DNA of 64,000 nt from Arthrobacter sp. C9C5. Lineage in GTDB: Bacteria > Actinomycetota > Actinomycetes > Actinomycetales > Micrococcaceae. Both the position numbers and the translations under genes were made by a program. Below, piece after piece: positions 24,024 to 32,186 of the stretch (position 1 is the first letter of the stretch; each line of letters begins with the position of its first letter). The notes beneath the pieces were generated by a model. It was not told where the DNA came from. It saw nothing but the letters and a program-made list of their open reading frames with translations, and searched no databases. The DNA lies in NCBI RefSeq assembly GCF_013359735.1, contig NZ_JABFMX010000012.1, forward strand, positions 62,001 through 126,000, given 5' to 3'.

Positions 24024-25053
24024 GTTCGGACTCCTCGCGCCAGTTGGCGGCCTGGGCCTGCAGGGCAGGGGTGGTTTCCTGGAAGACCAGGTCAAACATT
24101 TCGGTACCGGGACGGGATCCCAGGGCTTGGATGCCGGTGCGGATCTGCTCCTCTTCCGCCTTGGCGGCAGCCAGCGCGTCGGCGAAGAACGCCTCGTCCG
24201 CGGCTCCGTCCGCCAGCAGCCGCTGCTTGAGCCGCTCCAGCGGATCCGCGCCGGCGCCGTCGCGCTCCTCGTCGAGGGAGCGGTAGCGGCCGGGGTCATC
24301 GGAGGTCGAGTGCGGCCCGCGCCGGTAGGTCATGGCCTCGATCAGCACGGGGCCGTTGCCGGAGCGGGCGTGCCCGAAGGCGCGGCGGGTCGCCTCGACG
24401 ACGGCGACGACGTCGTTGCCGTCGATCTGCAGCGCCGGCATGCCGTAGCCGGCCGCGCGGGCGGCGACGGAGCCGCCGGCCACCTGGCGGTCGGTGGGGA
24501 CCGAGATGGCCCAGCCGTTGTTCTGTACGAAGAAGACCACGGGTGCCTTCATCACAGCGGCGAAGTTCATCGCCTCGTGGACGTCGCCCTGCGAGGAGGC
24601 TCCGTCGCCGAAGTACGTCAGCGCCACGCCGTCTTTTTGTTCCAGGGTCTGGCCATGGGCCCAGCCGACCGCGTGCAGCACGGATCCGGCGACGACGGCC
24701 TGGATCGGCGCGAGCCGGGACTCCACCGGGTCGTAGAGGCCGCCGTGCCAGGTGGCCTTGTGGGTGGACATGTAGCCCACCATGTCCACGCCCATGGTCC
24801 GGGCGACGCCCATCTCGCGGTAGGTGGGGAAGACAAAATCGCGGGTGGTGTCGACGGCGTAGCCGCTGCCCACCTGGGCAGCTTCCTGGCCGAGCTCCGG
24901 GGCGTAGCCGGGGATGATGCCCTGCCGCTGCCAGGCGATCGCGGAGGTGTCGAGGTGCCGGACCGCGACCATCAGCGAGTAGAGCTCACGCAGCTGGGCG
25001 GGGGTGAGCGGACCGGCGTCGTCGCCGGTAACCGCGAGGGGGAGTGTGTCCAT
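24016..25053 (-). CDS. 2-oxoacid dehydrogenase E1 alpha subunit
   Basis: Thiamine-diphosphate-binding alpha subunit, 345 residues. The ThDP motif is GDGASSQGDVHEAMNFAAV near residue 150, with VQNNGWAIS after it. The substrate-channel segment RRGPHSTSDDPGRYR is of branched-chain-keto-acid dehydrogenase type, so the probable substrates are branched 2-oxoacids. Acetoin cannot be excluded given the hydrolase partner. The start at 25053 follows TTGCCT-17-TAGGGT with 7 bases to the ATG. No E3 gene is nearby, so dihydrolipoamide dehydrogenase must come from elsewhere. Confidence 0.9.
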   Translation of the reverse strand: MDTLPLAVTGDDAGPLTPAQLRELYSLMVAVRHLDTSAIAWQRQGIIPGYAPELGQEAAQVGSGYAVDTTRDFVFPTYREMGVARTMGVDMVGYMSTHKATWHGGLYDPVESRLAPIQAVVAGSVLHAVGWAHGQTLEQKDGVALTYFGDGASSQGDVHEAMNFAAVMKAPVVFFVQNNGWAISVPTDRQVAGGSVAARAAGYGMPALQIDGNDVVAVVEATRRAFGHARSGNGPVLIEAMTYRRGPHSTSDDPGRYRSLDEERDGAGADPLERLKQRLLADGAADEAFFADALAAAKAEEEQIRTGIQALGSRPGTEMFDLVFQETTPALQAQAANWREESEHV

Positions 25054-25060
25054 GCCTGTG

Positions 25061-25089
25061 ACCCTAGTCACGGGCCGAGCCCTAGGCAA
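25061..25089 (-). promoter_or_regulatory. Promoter for the E1-alpha operon
   Basis: On the minus strand TTGCCT (25089-25084), a 17-base spacer, TAGGGT (25066-25061), then 7 bases to the ATG at 25053. This is the clearest two-box promoter among the leaderless starts of the window. Confidence 0.65.
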
Positions 25090-25164
25090 TCAGCTCAGGA
25101 AGCACTGACCATTCTGCCAAAAGCTGCCGGTCCTGGCGTCGTCATGCGTGGCAGTTTGTACAGC

Positions 25165-25210
25165 CCCGGCGGTCCCGGCGACTCGCCTACCCGGCGGTCC
25201 CGGCTACTCG
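25165..25210. repeat. 21-bp direct repeat at the permease 3' end
   Basis: Two 21-base copies with one mismatch, at 25165-25185 and 25190-25210, begin CCCGGCGGTCCCGGC. The second runs into the last codons of the permease. No function is evident. Confidence 0.7.
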
Positions 25211-26580
25211 GCGGCGCGGCGGCGGCTGAGCCGGGCGCCGATCCAGCAGGCGGCGGCGATGCCGGCGATCAGCGCCATGGTGCTGAAGAGCTGTTTGCTG
25301 CTGTCCGGGCTGCTGAAGCCCACGGCGAAGATCAGGGCCAGGAGCACCAGCCCGAAAATCGTGAGCCCCGGGAAGCCCTTCATCCGCAACGGCAGCGCGG
25401 TGCCCGTGCGGTCCGCCCGGCGGCGCAGGATCAGCTGGGACACCAGGGCCGAGCCCCACACCACGAGGCAGGTCGAGCCCACCAGCTGGAAGAGCGCCGG
25501 GAGGATCTTTTCCGGGAACAGCAGTTCGAGCACGGCGGCCAGGAAGCCGAACGCCACCGAGATGCTGACGGCGATGACCGGGACGCGGGCCGTGTTGAGC
25601 CGCGACAGGAAGCCGGGAGCTTCGCCGCGCACGGACAGCGAGTACGCCATCCGGGAGGCGCCGTACAGGTTGGCGTTGAGGGCCGAGAGCAGGGCAACGA
25701 CGGCGACCAGGGTGATCGCCGCGCCGGCGCCGGGGATGCGGGCCAGGTCCAGGACGCCCGCGAACGGCGACTTGAGCGCTGCCGACGTCGAAGGCAGCAC
25801 GGCGGCGATGACGAACACGGAGCCGATGTAGAACACCAGGATGCGCCAGACGACGGTGCGGATCGCGTGGCCCACGCTGCGTTCGGGGTTCTCCGTCTCG
25901 GCCGCGGCGACGCTGACGATTTCCGTGCCGCCGAAGGCGAAGATAACCACGAACAAGGCCGCCGCGATGCCGCCCAGGCCCGCCGGGGCGAAGTTGGAGG
26001 TGATGTTGCTCAGTCCCGGGCTGGGAACCTCCGGCAGCAAGCCGAACAGCAGGGCGGCGCCGATGGCCAGGAACAGCAGGATGGCGGCAACCTTGAGGAT
26101 TGCGAACCAGAATTCGAACTCGCCGAAGTTCTTCACCCCGGCAAGGTTGATGGCCGTGAAGACGGCCATGAAGATCAGCGCGAGGCCCCACACCGGAACA
26201 ACCGGCCAGATCGTGAACAGCAACCCGGCCGCACCGAGCGCCTCGGCTGCGATGACGACGACGAGCTGCAGCCACCAGAGCCAGCCCACGGTGGCGCCGG
26301 CGGTCTTTCCCATGGCTTTCTCGGCGTAGACGGAGAACGCGCCGCTGTTCGGGTTGGCGGCGGCCATCTCGCCGAGGGCCCACATCACGATGATGATCAG
26401 AGTGCCTGCGACCAGGTAGGAGATCAGCACGGCCGGGCCGGCGGCCTGGATTCCGGCCCCCGATCCGAGGAACAGGCCGGCGCCGATGGCGCTGCCGAGT
26501 CCCATCATGGTGAGCTGGCGGGGCTTCATACTGTGGCCGAGTTTCAGGGCCGGGCGCTCCGCGGTGGACTTCGTTGTCAT
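25204..26580 (-). CDS. Amino acid permease (APC superfamily, AAT type)
   Basis: A 458-residue permease with about twelve membrane spans. The start KPRQLTMMGLGSAIGAGLFL is the hallmark of the amino-acid transporter family. GTEIVSVAAAETENPERSV in the span-six region is the substrate-binding segment. The substrate is not decidable; GabP-, proline- and aromatic-type carriers share these motifs. The ATG at 26580 has AAGAAGG at 9 bases. The frame is open to 26778 but the extra residues look non-coding. Divergent from an Lrp/AsnC gene, its probable regulator. Confidence 0.88.
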   Translation of the reverse strand: MTTKSTAERPALKLGHSMKPRQLTMMGLGSAIGAGLFLGSGAGIQAAGPAVLISYLVAGTLIIIVMWALGEMAAANPNSGAFSVYAEKAMGKTAGATVGWLWWLQLVVVIAAEALGAAGLLFTIWPVVPVWGLALIFMAVFTAINLAGVKNFGEFEFWFAILKVAAILLFLAIGAALLFGLLPEVPSPGLSNITSNFAPAGLGGIAAALFVVIFAFGGTEIVSVAAAETENPERSVGHAIRTVVWRILVFYIGSVFVIAAVLPSTSAALKSPFAGVLDLARIPGAGAAITLVAVVALLSALNANLYGASRMAYSLSVRGEAPGFLSRLNTARVPVIAVSISVAFGFLAAVLELLFPEKILPALFQLVGSTCLVVWGSALVSQLILRRRADRTGTALPLRMKGFPGLTIFGLVLLALIFAVGFSSPDSSKQLFSTMALIAGIAAACWIGARLSRRRAAE

Positions 26581-26753
26581 GCTGGCGAACCTTCTTACGC
26601 TGGTGGATGCGTCCTTTTGGGACCATTCGAATTTACCGCCCCCGGAGTGCCCTAGCGCGCGGGCGGCGTGAGAGCATGGATGCAGTTTGTTGAATGGCCG
26701 GCCCGAATCGCGACGATTTGTGCGGTTGAATCCCTGCAGGCAAGGAAACTGAC

Positions 26754-27227
26754 GTGAACCTGGACCCGCTGGACGCAAAGATTGTCCGATTCTTCACGGA
26801 CTCCCCGCGGGCCTCCGTCCTGGAGGCGTCCCGGGTGCTGAAGGTCGCCCGGGCCACCGTGCAGTCGCGGCTGGACCGGATGCAGGACAGCGGCGTCATC
26901 GGTTCCTGGGTGCCGCAACCGGATCCCGCCCGCTTCGGCTACCCGGTGGTCGCGTTCTGCTCCCTGACCATCAACCAGGACCTCGGCCATGACGCCGTCG
27001 TGGAGGCCCTGGCGCGCATTCCCGAGCTGATCGAGATCCACACCGTGTCCGGCAGTTCCGATCTGATGGCCCGGATTGCGGCCCGCTCCAACCCGGACCT
27101 GCAGCGGGTGCTGGACGCGATGATCGCCACCCGGACCGTGCTCCGTTCCTCCTCGGTGATCGTGCTCAACACCCATTTCGAGGGCCGGACCCTGCCGCTG
27201 CTGGAAGCTGCCGCACAGGGGGAGTAG
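26754..27227 (+). CDS. Lrp/AsnC family regulator
   Basis: A 157-residue regulator. The N-terminal helix-turn-helix region (residues ~5-55) contains VLEASRVLKVARATVQSRLDRMQ. A RAM/ACT-like effector domain follows, with HTVSGSSDLMARIAA near 95. Lrp-type proteins sense amino acids and often control a divergent transporter, here the APC permease 173 bp away, so that is the expected target. The GTG start has AAGGAA at 6 bases. I see no perfect Lrp-type palindrome in the gap. Confidence 0.9.
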   Translation: MNLDPLDAKIVRFFTDSPRASVLEASRVLKVARATVQSRLDRMQDSGVIGSWVPQPDPARFGYPVVAFCSLTINQDLGHDAVVEALARIPELIEIHTVSGSSDLMARIAARSNPDLQRVLDAMIATRTVLRSSSVIVLNTHFEGRTLPLLEAAAQGE

Positions 27228-27257
27228 GCCGTTCCGCCGGCCCTGGGCCGCAACATT

Positions 27258-27312
27258 TTGCGCCGGACCGGCGTCGTCGTAGAATTAGTTCTAGTCAATT
27301 TGACTATAACTA
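27258..27312 (+). promoter_or_regulatory. Promoter and NrtR-type operator of the NAD operon
   Basis: TTGCGC (27258-27263), a 16-base spacer and TAGAAT (27280-27285) form a promoter with its start near 27292. A 27-bp palindrome covers 27286-27312: left arm TAGTTCTAGTCAA, one central T, right arm TTGACTATAACTA, with a single mismatch between arms. It lies across the start point, so a bound protein would block transcription. NrtR, encoded by the first gene downstream, is the natural ligand. Confidence 0.65.
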
Positions 27313-27456
27313 CTCCGGCGGTAGGGCCGGAACCGTCCGGGCAGTGTCCACAGGACCGGTCCGGACCCCGGAACGCGGGGGTCGATCACCGTCTACACCT
27401 CTCCAGCCAACGTCTCGGAGCGCCAGCTCGCGCCGCCGTCGCTGGCCATTTCCACG

Positions 27457-28101
27457 GTGATCTTCGCCTTGCGCCCGAGTGAGCGCTCCGGCCGCCCCAC
27501 GCTGTGGATCCCGCTGGTGCGCCGGATCAGGGAGCCCTTCAAGGGCCTGTGGGCGCTGCCCGGCGGGCCGCTGACGCATGCGGAATCGCTGCAGGACGCC
27601 GCCTCCCGGAACCTGCGCGAAACCACCGGGCTGGCGCCAAGCTACCTCGAGCAGCTCTACGCCTTCGGCGGCCTGCACCGCTCGCCCACCCAGCGGGTGG
27701 TCTCGATCGTCTACTGGGCCCTGGTCCAGCCCACCGAGGCCGCGCTCGCGGACGAATCCGAAAACGTCCGCTGGTTCCGGGCCGACCGGCTCGGCGAGCT
27801 GGCGTTCGACCACAACACGATCATCGAGTACGCGCTCTGGCGGCTGCGGAACAAGATGGCCTACGGCTCCATCGCCTACCACCTGCTGGGCGAGTACTTC
27901 ACCCTCGCGCAGGTCCGGGAGGTCTACGAGGCAGTCCTGGACCGTGAGCTGGATCCGGCCAACTTCCGCCGCCAGATCAAAGCCGCCCCGGAGATCCAAG
28001 AAACCGACGAATACCTCCAAGGCGGCAAGCACCGCCCGCCCCGCCTCTACCGCTTTACCGGCCGCCCCGGCCTCGATCCAGACAACAGGAGCACACCATG
28101 A
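27457..28101 (+). CDS. nrtR: NrtR-type Nudix transcriptional regulator of NAD synthesis
   Basis: Nudix-fold sensor with a C-terminal winged helix, 214 residues from the GTG at 27457. A degenerate Nudix box spans GGPLTHAESLQDAASRNLRETTGL. The DNA-binding half contains LLGEYFTLAQVREVYEAVLDR and NFRRQIKAAPEI. NrtR proteins bind ADP-ribose or NAD and repress NAD genes; the downstream nadABC order fits. The frame is open and coding-like upstream to about 27391 (the first Nudix strand PSLAISTVIFALRP crosses the GTG), yet has no ATG, GTG or TTG there. The true start is therefore uncertain. The stop overlaps nadA by 4 bases. Confidence 0.85.
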   Translation: MIFALRPSERSGRPTLWIPLVRRIREPFKGLWALPGGPLTHAESLQDAASRNLRETTGLAPSYLEQLYAFGGLHRSPTQRVVSIVYWALVQPTEAALADESENVRWFRADRLGELAFDHNTIIEYALWRLRNKMAYGSIAYHLLGEYFTLAQVREVYEAVLDRELDPANFRRQIKAAPEIQETDEYLQGGKHRPPRLYRFTGRPGLDPDNRSTP

Positions 28102-29423
28102 GCAGCGTCAACACGGCGATCCAGCTGATCACGCGCGAGGCGGCCACAAGCCAGGCAACAGCCAACGCCACGGGCATTGCAGCGGCGGGTTCCACCTGCA
28201 GTCCGGCGCTCGCCCGGGGCCCCTGGGACTACGACCTCGCCGAGGCCCTTGCCGGTGTGCCCGCCTACGGCCCCGGAGCTTCCGCGACCGACGTCGCCCC
28301 GCCGTCCACGCCCCGCCAGGGCCAGCTCCCGGAGGAGTACCGCCTGGCCGGCGACGCCGAACTGGACGCCCGGATCAGGGCCGCCAAGGCGGCGCTGGGG
28401 GACCGGGCCGTCATCCTGGGCCATTTCTACCAGCGCGATGAGGTGGTGGAATACGCCGACTTCGTGGGCGACTCCTTCCAGCTCGCCAACGCGGCCCTGA
28501 CCCGGCCCGACGCCGAGGCGATCATTTTCTGCGGCGTGCACTTCATGGCCGAAACCGCGGACATCCTGTCCCGGCCGGAGCAGGCCGTGATCCTGCCCAA
28601 CCTCGCCGCGGGCTGCTCGATGGCGGACATGGCCGACATTGACTCGGTCACCGAGTGCTGGGAACAGCTGGAGGAGCTGTTCGGCACCGAACCCGACGCC
28701 GACGGCCGGGTGCCCGTCATCCCGGTCACCTACATGAACTCCTCGGCAGCGCTCAAGGGTTTCTGCGGCGAGCACGGCGGCATTGTCTGCACTTCCTCGA
28801 ACGCCGCCACCGTGCTGGAGTGGGCGTTCGAGCGGGGCCAGCGCGTGCTGTTCTTCCCGGACCAGCACCTGGGCCGCAATACCGCCAAAGCCATGGGGGT
28901 GCCGCTGGAGCAGATGCCGATGTGGAATCCGCGCAAGGACCTCGGCGGCAACGACGAACAGGCCCTGCAGGATTCCCGCGTGATCCTCTGGCACGGCTTC
29001 TGCTCGGTCCACAAGCGCTTCAACGTGGCCCAGATCGAGAAGGCGCGCGCCGAGTTCCCGGGCGTGCAGGTCATCGTGCACCCGGAGTGCCCCATGGAGG
29101 TGGTCGACGCCGCCGATGCTGCCGGATCCACCGACTTCATCCGCAAGGCTATTGTCGCCGCCACCGAGCCCACCGTCTTCGCGGTCGGCACCGAGATCAA
29201 CCTGGTCAACCGGCTGGCCGCCGAATACCCGCAGCACACCATTTTCTGCCTCGACCCGGTGATCTGCCCCTGCTCCACGATGTACCGCATCCACCCCGGC
29301 TACCTCGCCTGGGTGCTGGAGTCCCTGGTACGCGGCGAGGTGGTCAACCGCATCACGGTGGCGGACGACGTCGCGGCCCCCGCCCGCGTGGCGCTCGAAC
29401 GCATGCTGGCGGCCCGGCCGTGA
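28098..29423 (+). CDS. nadA: Quinolinate synthase
   Basis: Condenses iminoaspartate with dihydroxyacetone phosphate to quinolinate using a 4Fe-4S cluster, 441 residues. Conserved segments are ILGHFYQRDEVVEYADFVGDS, FCGVHFMAETADIL, HPECPMEVV and the C-terminal CPCSTMYR, which include the cluster and active-site Cys. The first 75 residues are a low-complexity Ala/Thr/Pro extension found in actinobacterial NadA. AGGAG precedes the ATG, which overlaps the nrtR stop. The nadB GTG overlaps the nadA stop in turn, so the operon is translationally coupled. Confidence 0.95.
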   Translation: MSSVNTAIQLITREAATSQATANATGIAAAGSTCSPALARGPWDYDLAEALAGVPAYGPGASATDVAPPSTPRQGQLPEEYRLAGDAELDARIRAAKAALGDRAVILGHFYQRDEVVEYADFVGDSFQLANAALTRPDAEAIIFCGVHFMAETADILSRPEQAVILPNLAAGCSMADMADIDSVTECWEQLEELFGTEPDADGRVPVIPVTYMNSSAALKGFCGEHGGIVCTSSNAATVLEWAFERGQRVLFFPDQHLGRNTAKAMGVPLEQMPMWNPRKDLGGNDEQALQDSRVILWHGFCSVHKRFNVAQIEKARAEFPGVQVIVHPECPMEVVDAADAAGSTDFIRKAIVAATEPTVFAVGTEINLVNRLAAEYPQHTIFCLDPVICPCSTMYRIHPGYLAWVLESLVRGEVVNRITVADDVAAPARVALERMLAARP

Positions 29424-31225
29424 CCAGGCGGCTCGTCGTCGTCGGCAGCGGGATCGCCGGGCTGTACGCGGCACTGCTGGCCTCGGAAGCGCCCGCCTCT
29501 GAGGTGGTGCTCCTGGCCAAGGGCGCGCTCGAGGAGAGCAACACTTTTTACGCCCAGGGCGGCGTGTCCGCTGTGCTGGCGCCGGGGGAGGCCGCACCGG
29601 GTGACTCCGTGGCGGCGCACATCGCCGATACCCTCGCCGCCGGGGCGGGGCTGAACAATCCGGAGGCGGTGCGGATCCTGTGCACGGAGGCCGTCCGGGA
29701 CATCGCCGGGCTGCGCCGCTTTGGTGTGGACTTCGACGTCCGTGCCGACGGCGGCCCGGCGCTGGGGCTGGAGGCGGCGCATTCCGCCGCCCGCATCCTG
29801 CACGCCGGCGGCGACGCGACCGGGGCCCGCATCGCGCGTGCGCTCGGGGCCGCCGTGTTCCACCGCGCCGTCCAGGGCAGACTCCGGGTCGAAACCGGCG
29901 CCTTCGTGACCGAGCTCCTCACCGAGGGCGGCAACCCGGCGACCGGCGCCACGCCGGCAGCCGTCACCGGCGTCGCTTACCTGGCCGGCGGAGAGCCGAA
30001 GCGACTCGACGCCGACGCCGTGCTGCTCGCCACCGGCGGCGCCGGGCGGCTGTTCGCCCGCACCAGCAACCCCTCCGTCGCCACCGCCGACGGCCTCGCC
30101 CTGGCCTGGCGCGCCGGGGCCGCCGTCCGCGACCTGGAGTTCTTCCAGTTCCACCCGACCACGCTGGCCGCGGCCGAGGTGCCCGGCGGGCCGCCCGCGC
30201 TGCTGATTTCCGAGGCGGTCCGCGGCGAGGGCGCTGTGCTGCTGGACGCCGCCGGCTACCGCTTCATGCCCGACTACCACCCGGACGCGGAGCTGGCCCC
30301 GCGCGACGTCGTCTCCCGCAGTATCGCGCTGCACCTGGCGGCCGCCGGGCTCCCGGCGGACAGCCCGGTCTACCTGGATGCCCGGGGAATTGAAGCCAGC
30401 CGCGGGACGGGCTTCCTGGCCCGGCGGTTCCCCTCCATCACGGCAGCTACGCGCGCCGCGGGCTACGACTGGACCGCCGAACCGCTGCCCGTGTCCCCGG
30501 CGGCGCACTACTGGATGGGCGGGGTCGCCACCGACCTTCACGGGCGCACCTCGGTACCGGGGCTCTACGCAGCAGGGGAGGTCGCGCGCACCGGGGTCCA
30601 GGGCGCCAACCGGCTTGCCAGCAACTCGCTGCTCGAAGGGCTGGTGTTCGGGCGACGGGCCGTGGAGGACTTCCTCGGTGCTGAGGGGTCTTGGAACACC
30701 GCTGCTCCGCGTGCTGTCTCGGCCGCGAGCGGCCTCCCCTTGACGCACGCTTCCGCAGCGCTGTCCCGCGACATCACTGACGAAGGAACCTCCGCGGCGG
30801 CCCCCGAAGGTGTTGTGAAGTCAGGTCCTATTCCCGGGTCGTTTTGTCGGGATGCTCTTGGGCGGTTGATGACCGCGCACGCTGGGGTGTTGCGTAACGG
30901 CGGGCAGTTAGCGGAGGCAGAGGCCACCCTTGCTGCCTGGGCCGGCGTTGTGCGGCCCGAGATCGTCGCGGACGGAAGCCTGGATCAGTCCGAGCACGAG
31001 GACCGGAACCTGCTGCTGGCCGCACGCCTGCTGGTGGAAGCCGCGCGGGCCAGGACCGGCTCGGTGGGCGCCCACTTCCGTGCGGACGCAGACACCGCCT
31101 CCCGTGACGGCGCCGCCGTCGTCCCCGCAATGCTCGCAGCCCCGGCCCGCTCCACCCCGGCCGCCCCAACGTACGGGCACCGGCATGCCGCAGTATCCCG
31201 TCCGAAACAAAGGATTTCGTCATGA
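29420..31225 (+). CDS. nadB: L-aspartate oxidase
   Basis: FAD enzyme making iminoaspartate, the substrate of NadA. The Rossmann motif VVGSGIAGLYAALLA opens the protein. NTFYAQGGVSAVL, the capping-domain Arg-rich segments and NRLASNSLLEGLVFGRRA near the end of the FAD domain are all of the succinate dehydrogenase/fumarate reductase flavoprotein family. Length is 601 residues, somewhat longer than the usual 540. The GTG at 29420 overlaps the nadA stop. The frame extends antisense-free upstream within nadA but without flavoprotein sequence. Confidence 0.95.
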   Translation: MTRRLVVVGSGIAGLYAALLASEAPASEVVLLAKGALEESNTFYAQGGVSAVLAPGEAAPGDSVAAHIADTLAAGAGLNNPEAVRILCTEAVRDIAGLRRFGVDFDVRADGGPALGLEAAHSAARILHAGGDATGARIARALGAAVFHRAVQGRLRVETGAFVTELLTEGGNPATGATPAAVTGVAYLAGGEPKRLDADAVLLATGGAGRLFARTSNPSVATADGLALAWRAGAAVRDLEFFQFHPTTLAAAEVPGGPPALLISEAVRGEGAVLLDAAGYRFMPDYHPDAELAPRDVVSRSIALHLAAAGLPADSPVYLDARGIEASRGTGFLARRFPSITAATRAAGYDWTAEPLPVSPAAHYWMGGVATDLHGRTSVPGLYAAGEVARTGVQGANRLASNSLLEGLVFGRRAVEDFLGAEGSWNTAAPRAVSAASGLPLTHASAALSRDITDEGTSAAAPEGVVKSGPIPGSFCRDALGRLMTAHAGVLRNGGQLAEAEATLAAWAGVVRPEIVADGSLDQSEHEDRNLLLAARLLVEAARARTGSVGAHFRADADTASRDGAAVVPAMLAAPARSTPAAPTYGHRHAAVSRPKQRISS

Positions 31226-32178
31226 CAGCACCCGCCACCGCCCGTCCGAGCGCCCTCCCGGTGACCGCCCTCGCCGGCACCCTCCCCGCGGCCGCCGTCG
31301 ACGCCGTGCTGCGTGCCGCCCTGCAGGAGGACTCCCCGTACGGCGACATCACCTCGCAGACCCTCATCCCCGCCGACGCCCCCGCCACCGCGGTGCTGGC
31401 AGCCCGGGTGCCGGGGGTGCTCAGCGGCGGCGAGGTGTTCGCCGCGGCAATGAAGCTGGCGGACCCGGCCGCCGTCGTCGAGCTGCTCGTGGCCGACGGG
31501 GAGTCCTTCGGGGCCGGCGCGGCGCTGGCCCGGGTGACCGGTAACGCCCGCGGCGTGCTGCTGGCCGAACGGGTGGCGCTGAACCTGGTGCAGCGGATGA
31601 GCGCGATCGCCACCCGGACCGCGGAGTTCGTCGCGCTGGTCGCCGGCACCCGCGCGCGGATCACCGATACCCGGAAGACGACGCCGGGGCTTCGCGTGCT
31701 GGAGCGTTACGCGGTGCGCTGCGGCGGCGGAGCAAACCACCGCTTCAGCCTCTCCGACGCGGTCCTGGCCAAGGACAACCACCTTGCGGTGCTCACCGGG
31801 GGAGACCCGGCAAAGCTCACCGCGGTGCTGCGCGACGCCAAGGCACGGCTGGGGCACACCACGCATTTCGAGGTGGAGGTGGACAGGATGGAGCAGATTG
31901 AGCCCGTGCTGGCCGCCGGCGTGGACACCATCATGCTGGACAACTTCTCACTGATCGAACTCGCCGACGGCGTCGAACTCGTCGCGGGGCGGGCACGGGT
32001 CGAGGCCAGCGGCAACGTCAGCCTCGCGACCGTGGCCGGCATCGCCGCCACCGGGGTGGACGTCATCTCGATCGGTGCGCTCACCCACAGCGTCACCGCC
32101 CTGGACCTGGGCCTCGACATCGAATTGGAACCTGCCGCCGGGCCCATGGCCCAGGCCGCCGGGCCGGCGCTCGACTGA
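31222..32178 (+). CDS. nadC: Nicotinate-nucleotide pyrophosphorylase (quinolinate phosphoribosyltransferase)
   Basis: Converts quinolinate and PRPP to nicotinate mononucleotide, 318 residues. Signature segments are LQEDSPYGDITSQTLIP, RITDTRKTTPGLRVLERYAV with the substrate-binding Arg and Lys, GGGANHRFSLSDAVLAKDNH, and the C-terminal barrel motif IDVISIGALTHS-like (VDVISIGALTHSVTALDLGL). The ATG overlaps the nadB stop by 4 bases. Confidence 0.95.
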   Translation: MTAPATARPSALPVTALAGTLPAAAVDAVLRAALQEDSPYGDITSQTLIPADAPATAVLAARVPGVLSGGEVFAAAMKLADPAAVVELLVADGESFGAGAALARVTGNARGVLLAERVALNLVQRMSAIATRTAEFVALVAGTRARITDTRKTTPGLRVLERYAVRCGGGANHRFSLSDAVLAKDNHLAVLTGGDPAKLTAVLRDAKARLGHTTHFEVEVDRMEQIEPVLAAGVDTIMLDNFSLIELADGVELVAGRARVEASGNVSLATVAGIAATGVDVISIGALTHSVTALDLGLDIELEPAAGPMAQAAGPALD

Positions 32179-32186
32179 GGAATGCC

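Noticed and set aside
23671-26655. 994-codon open frame on the + strand across the E1 and permease genes
   Set aside because: It spans several real minus-strand genes with clear families. The translation is His/Gly/Asp-rich filler typical of antisense frames in high-GC DNA.
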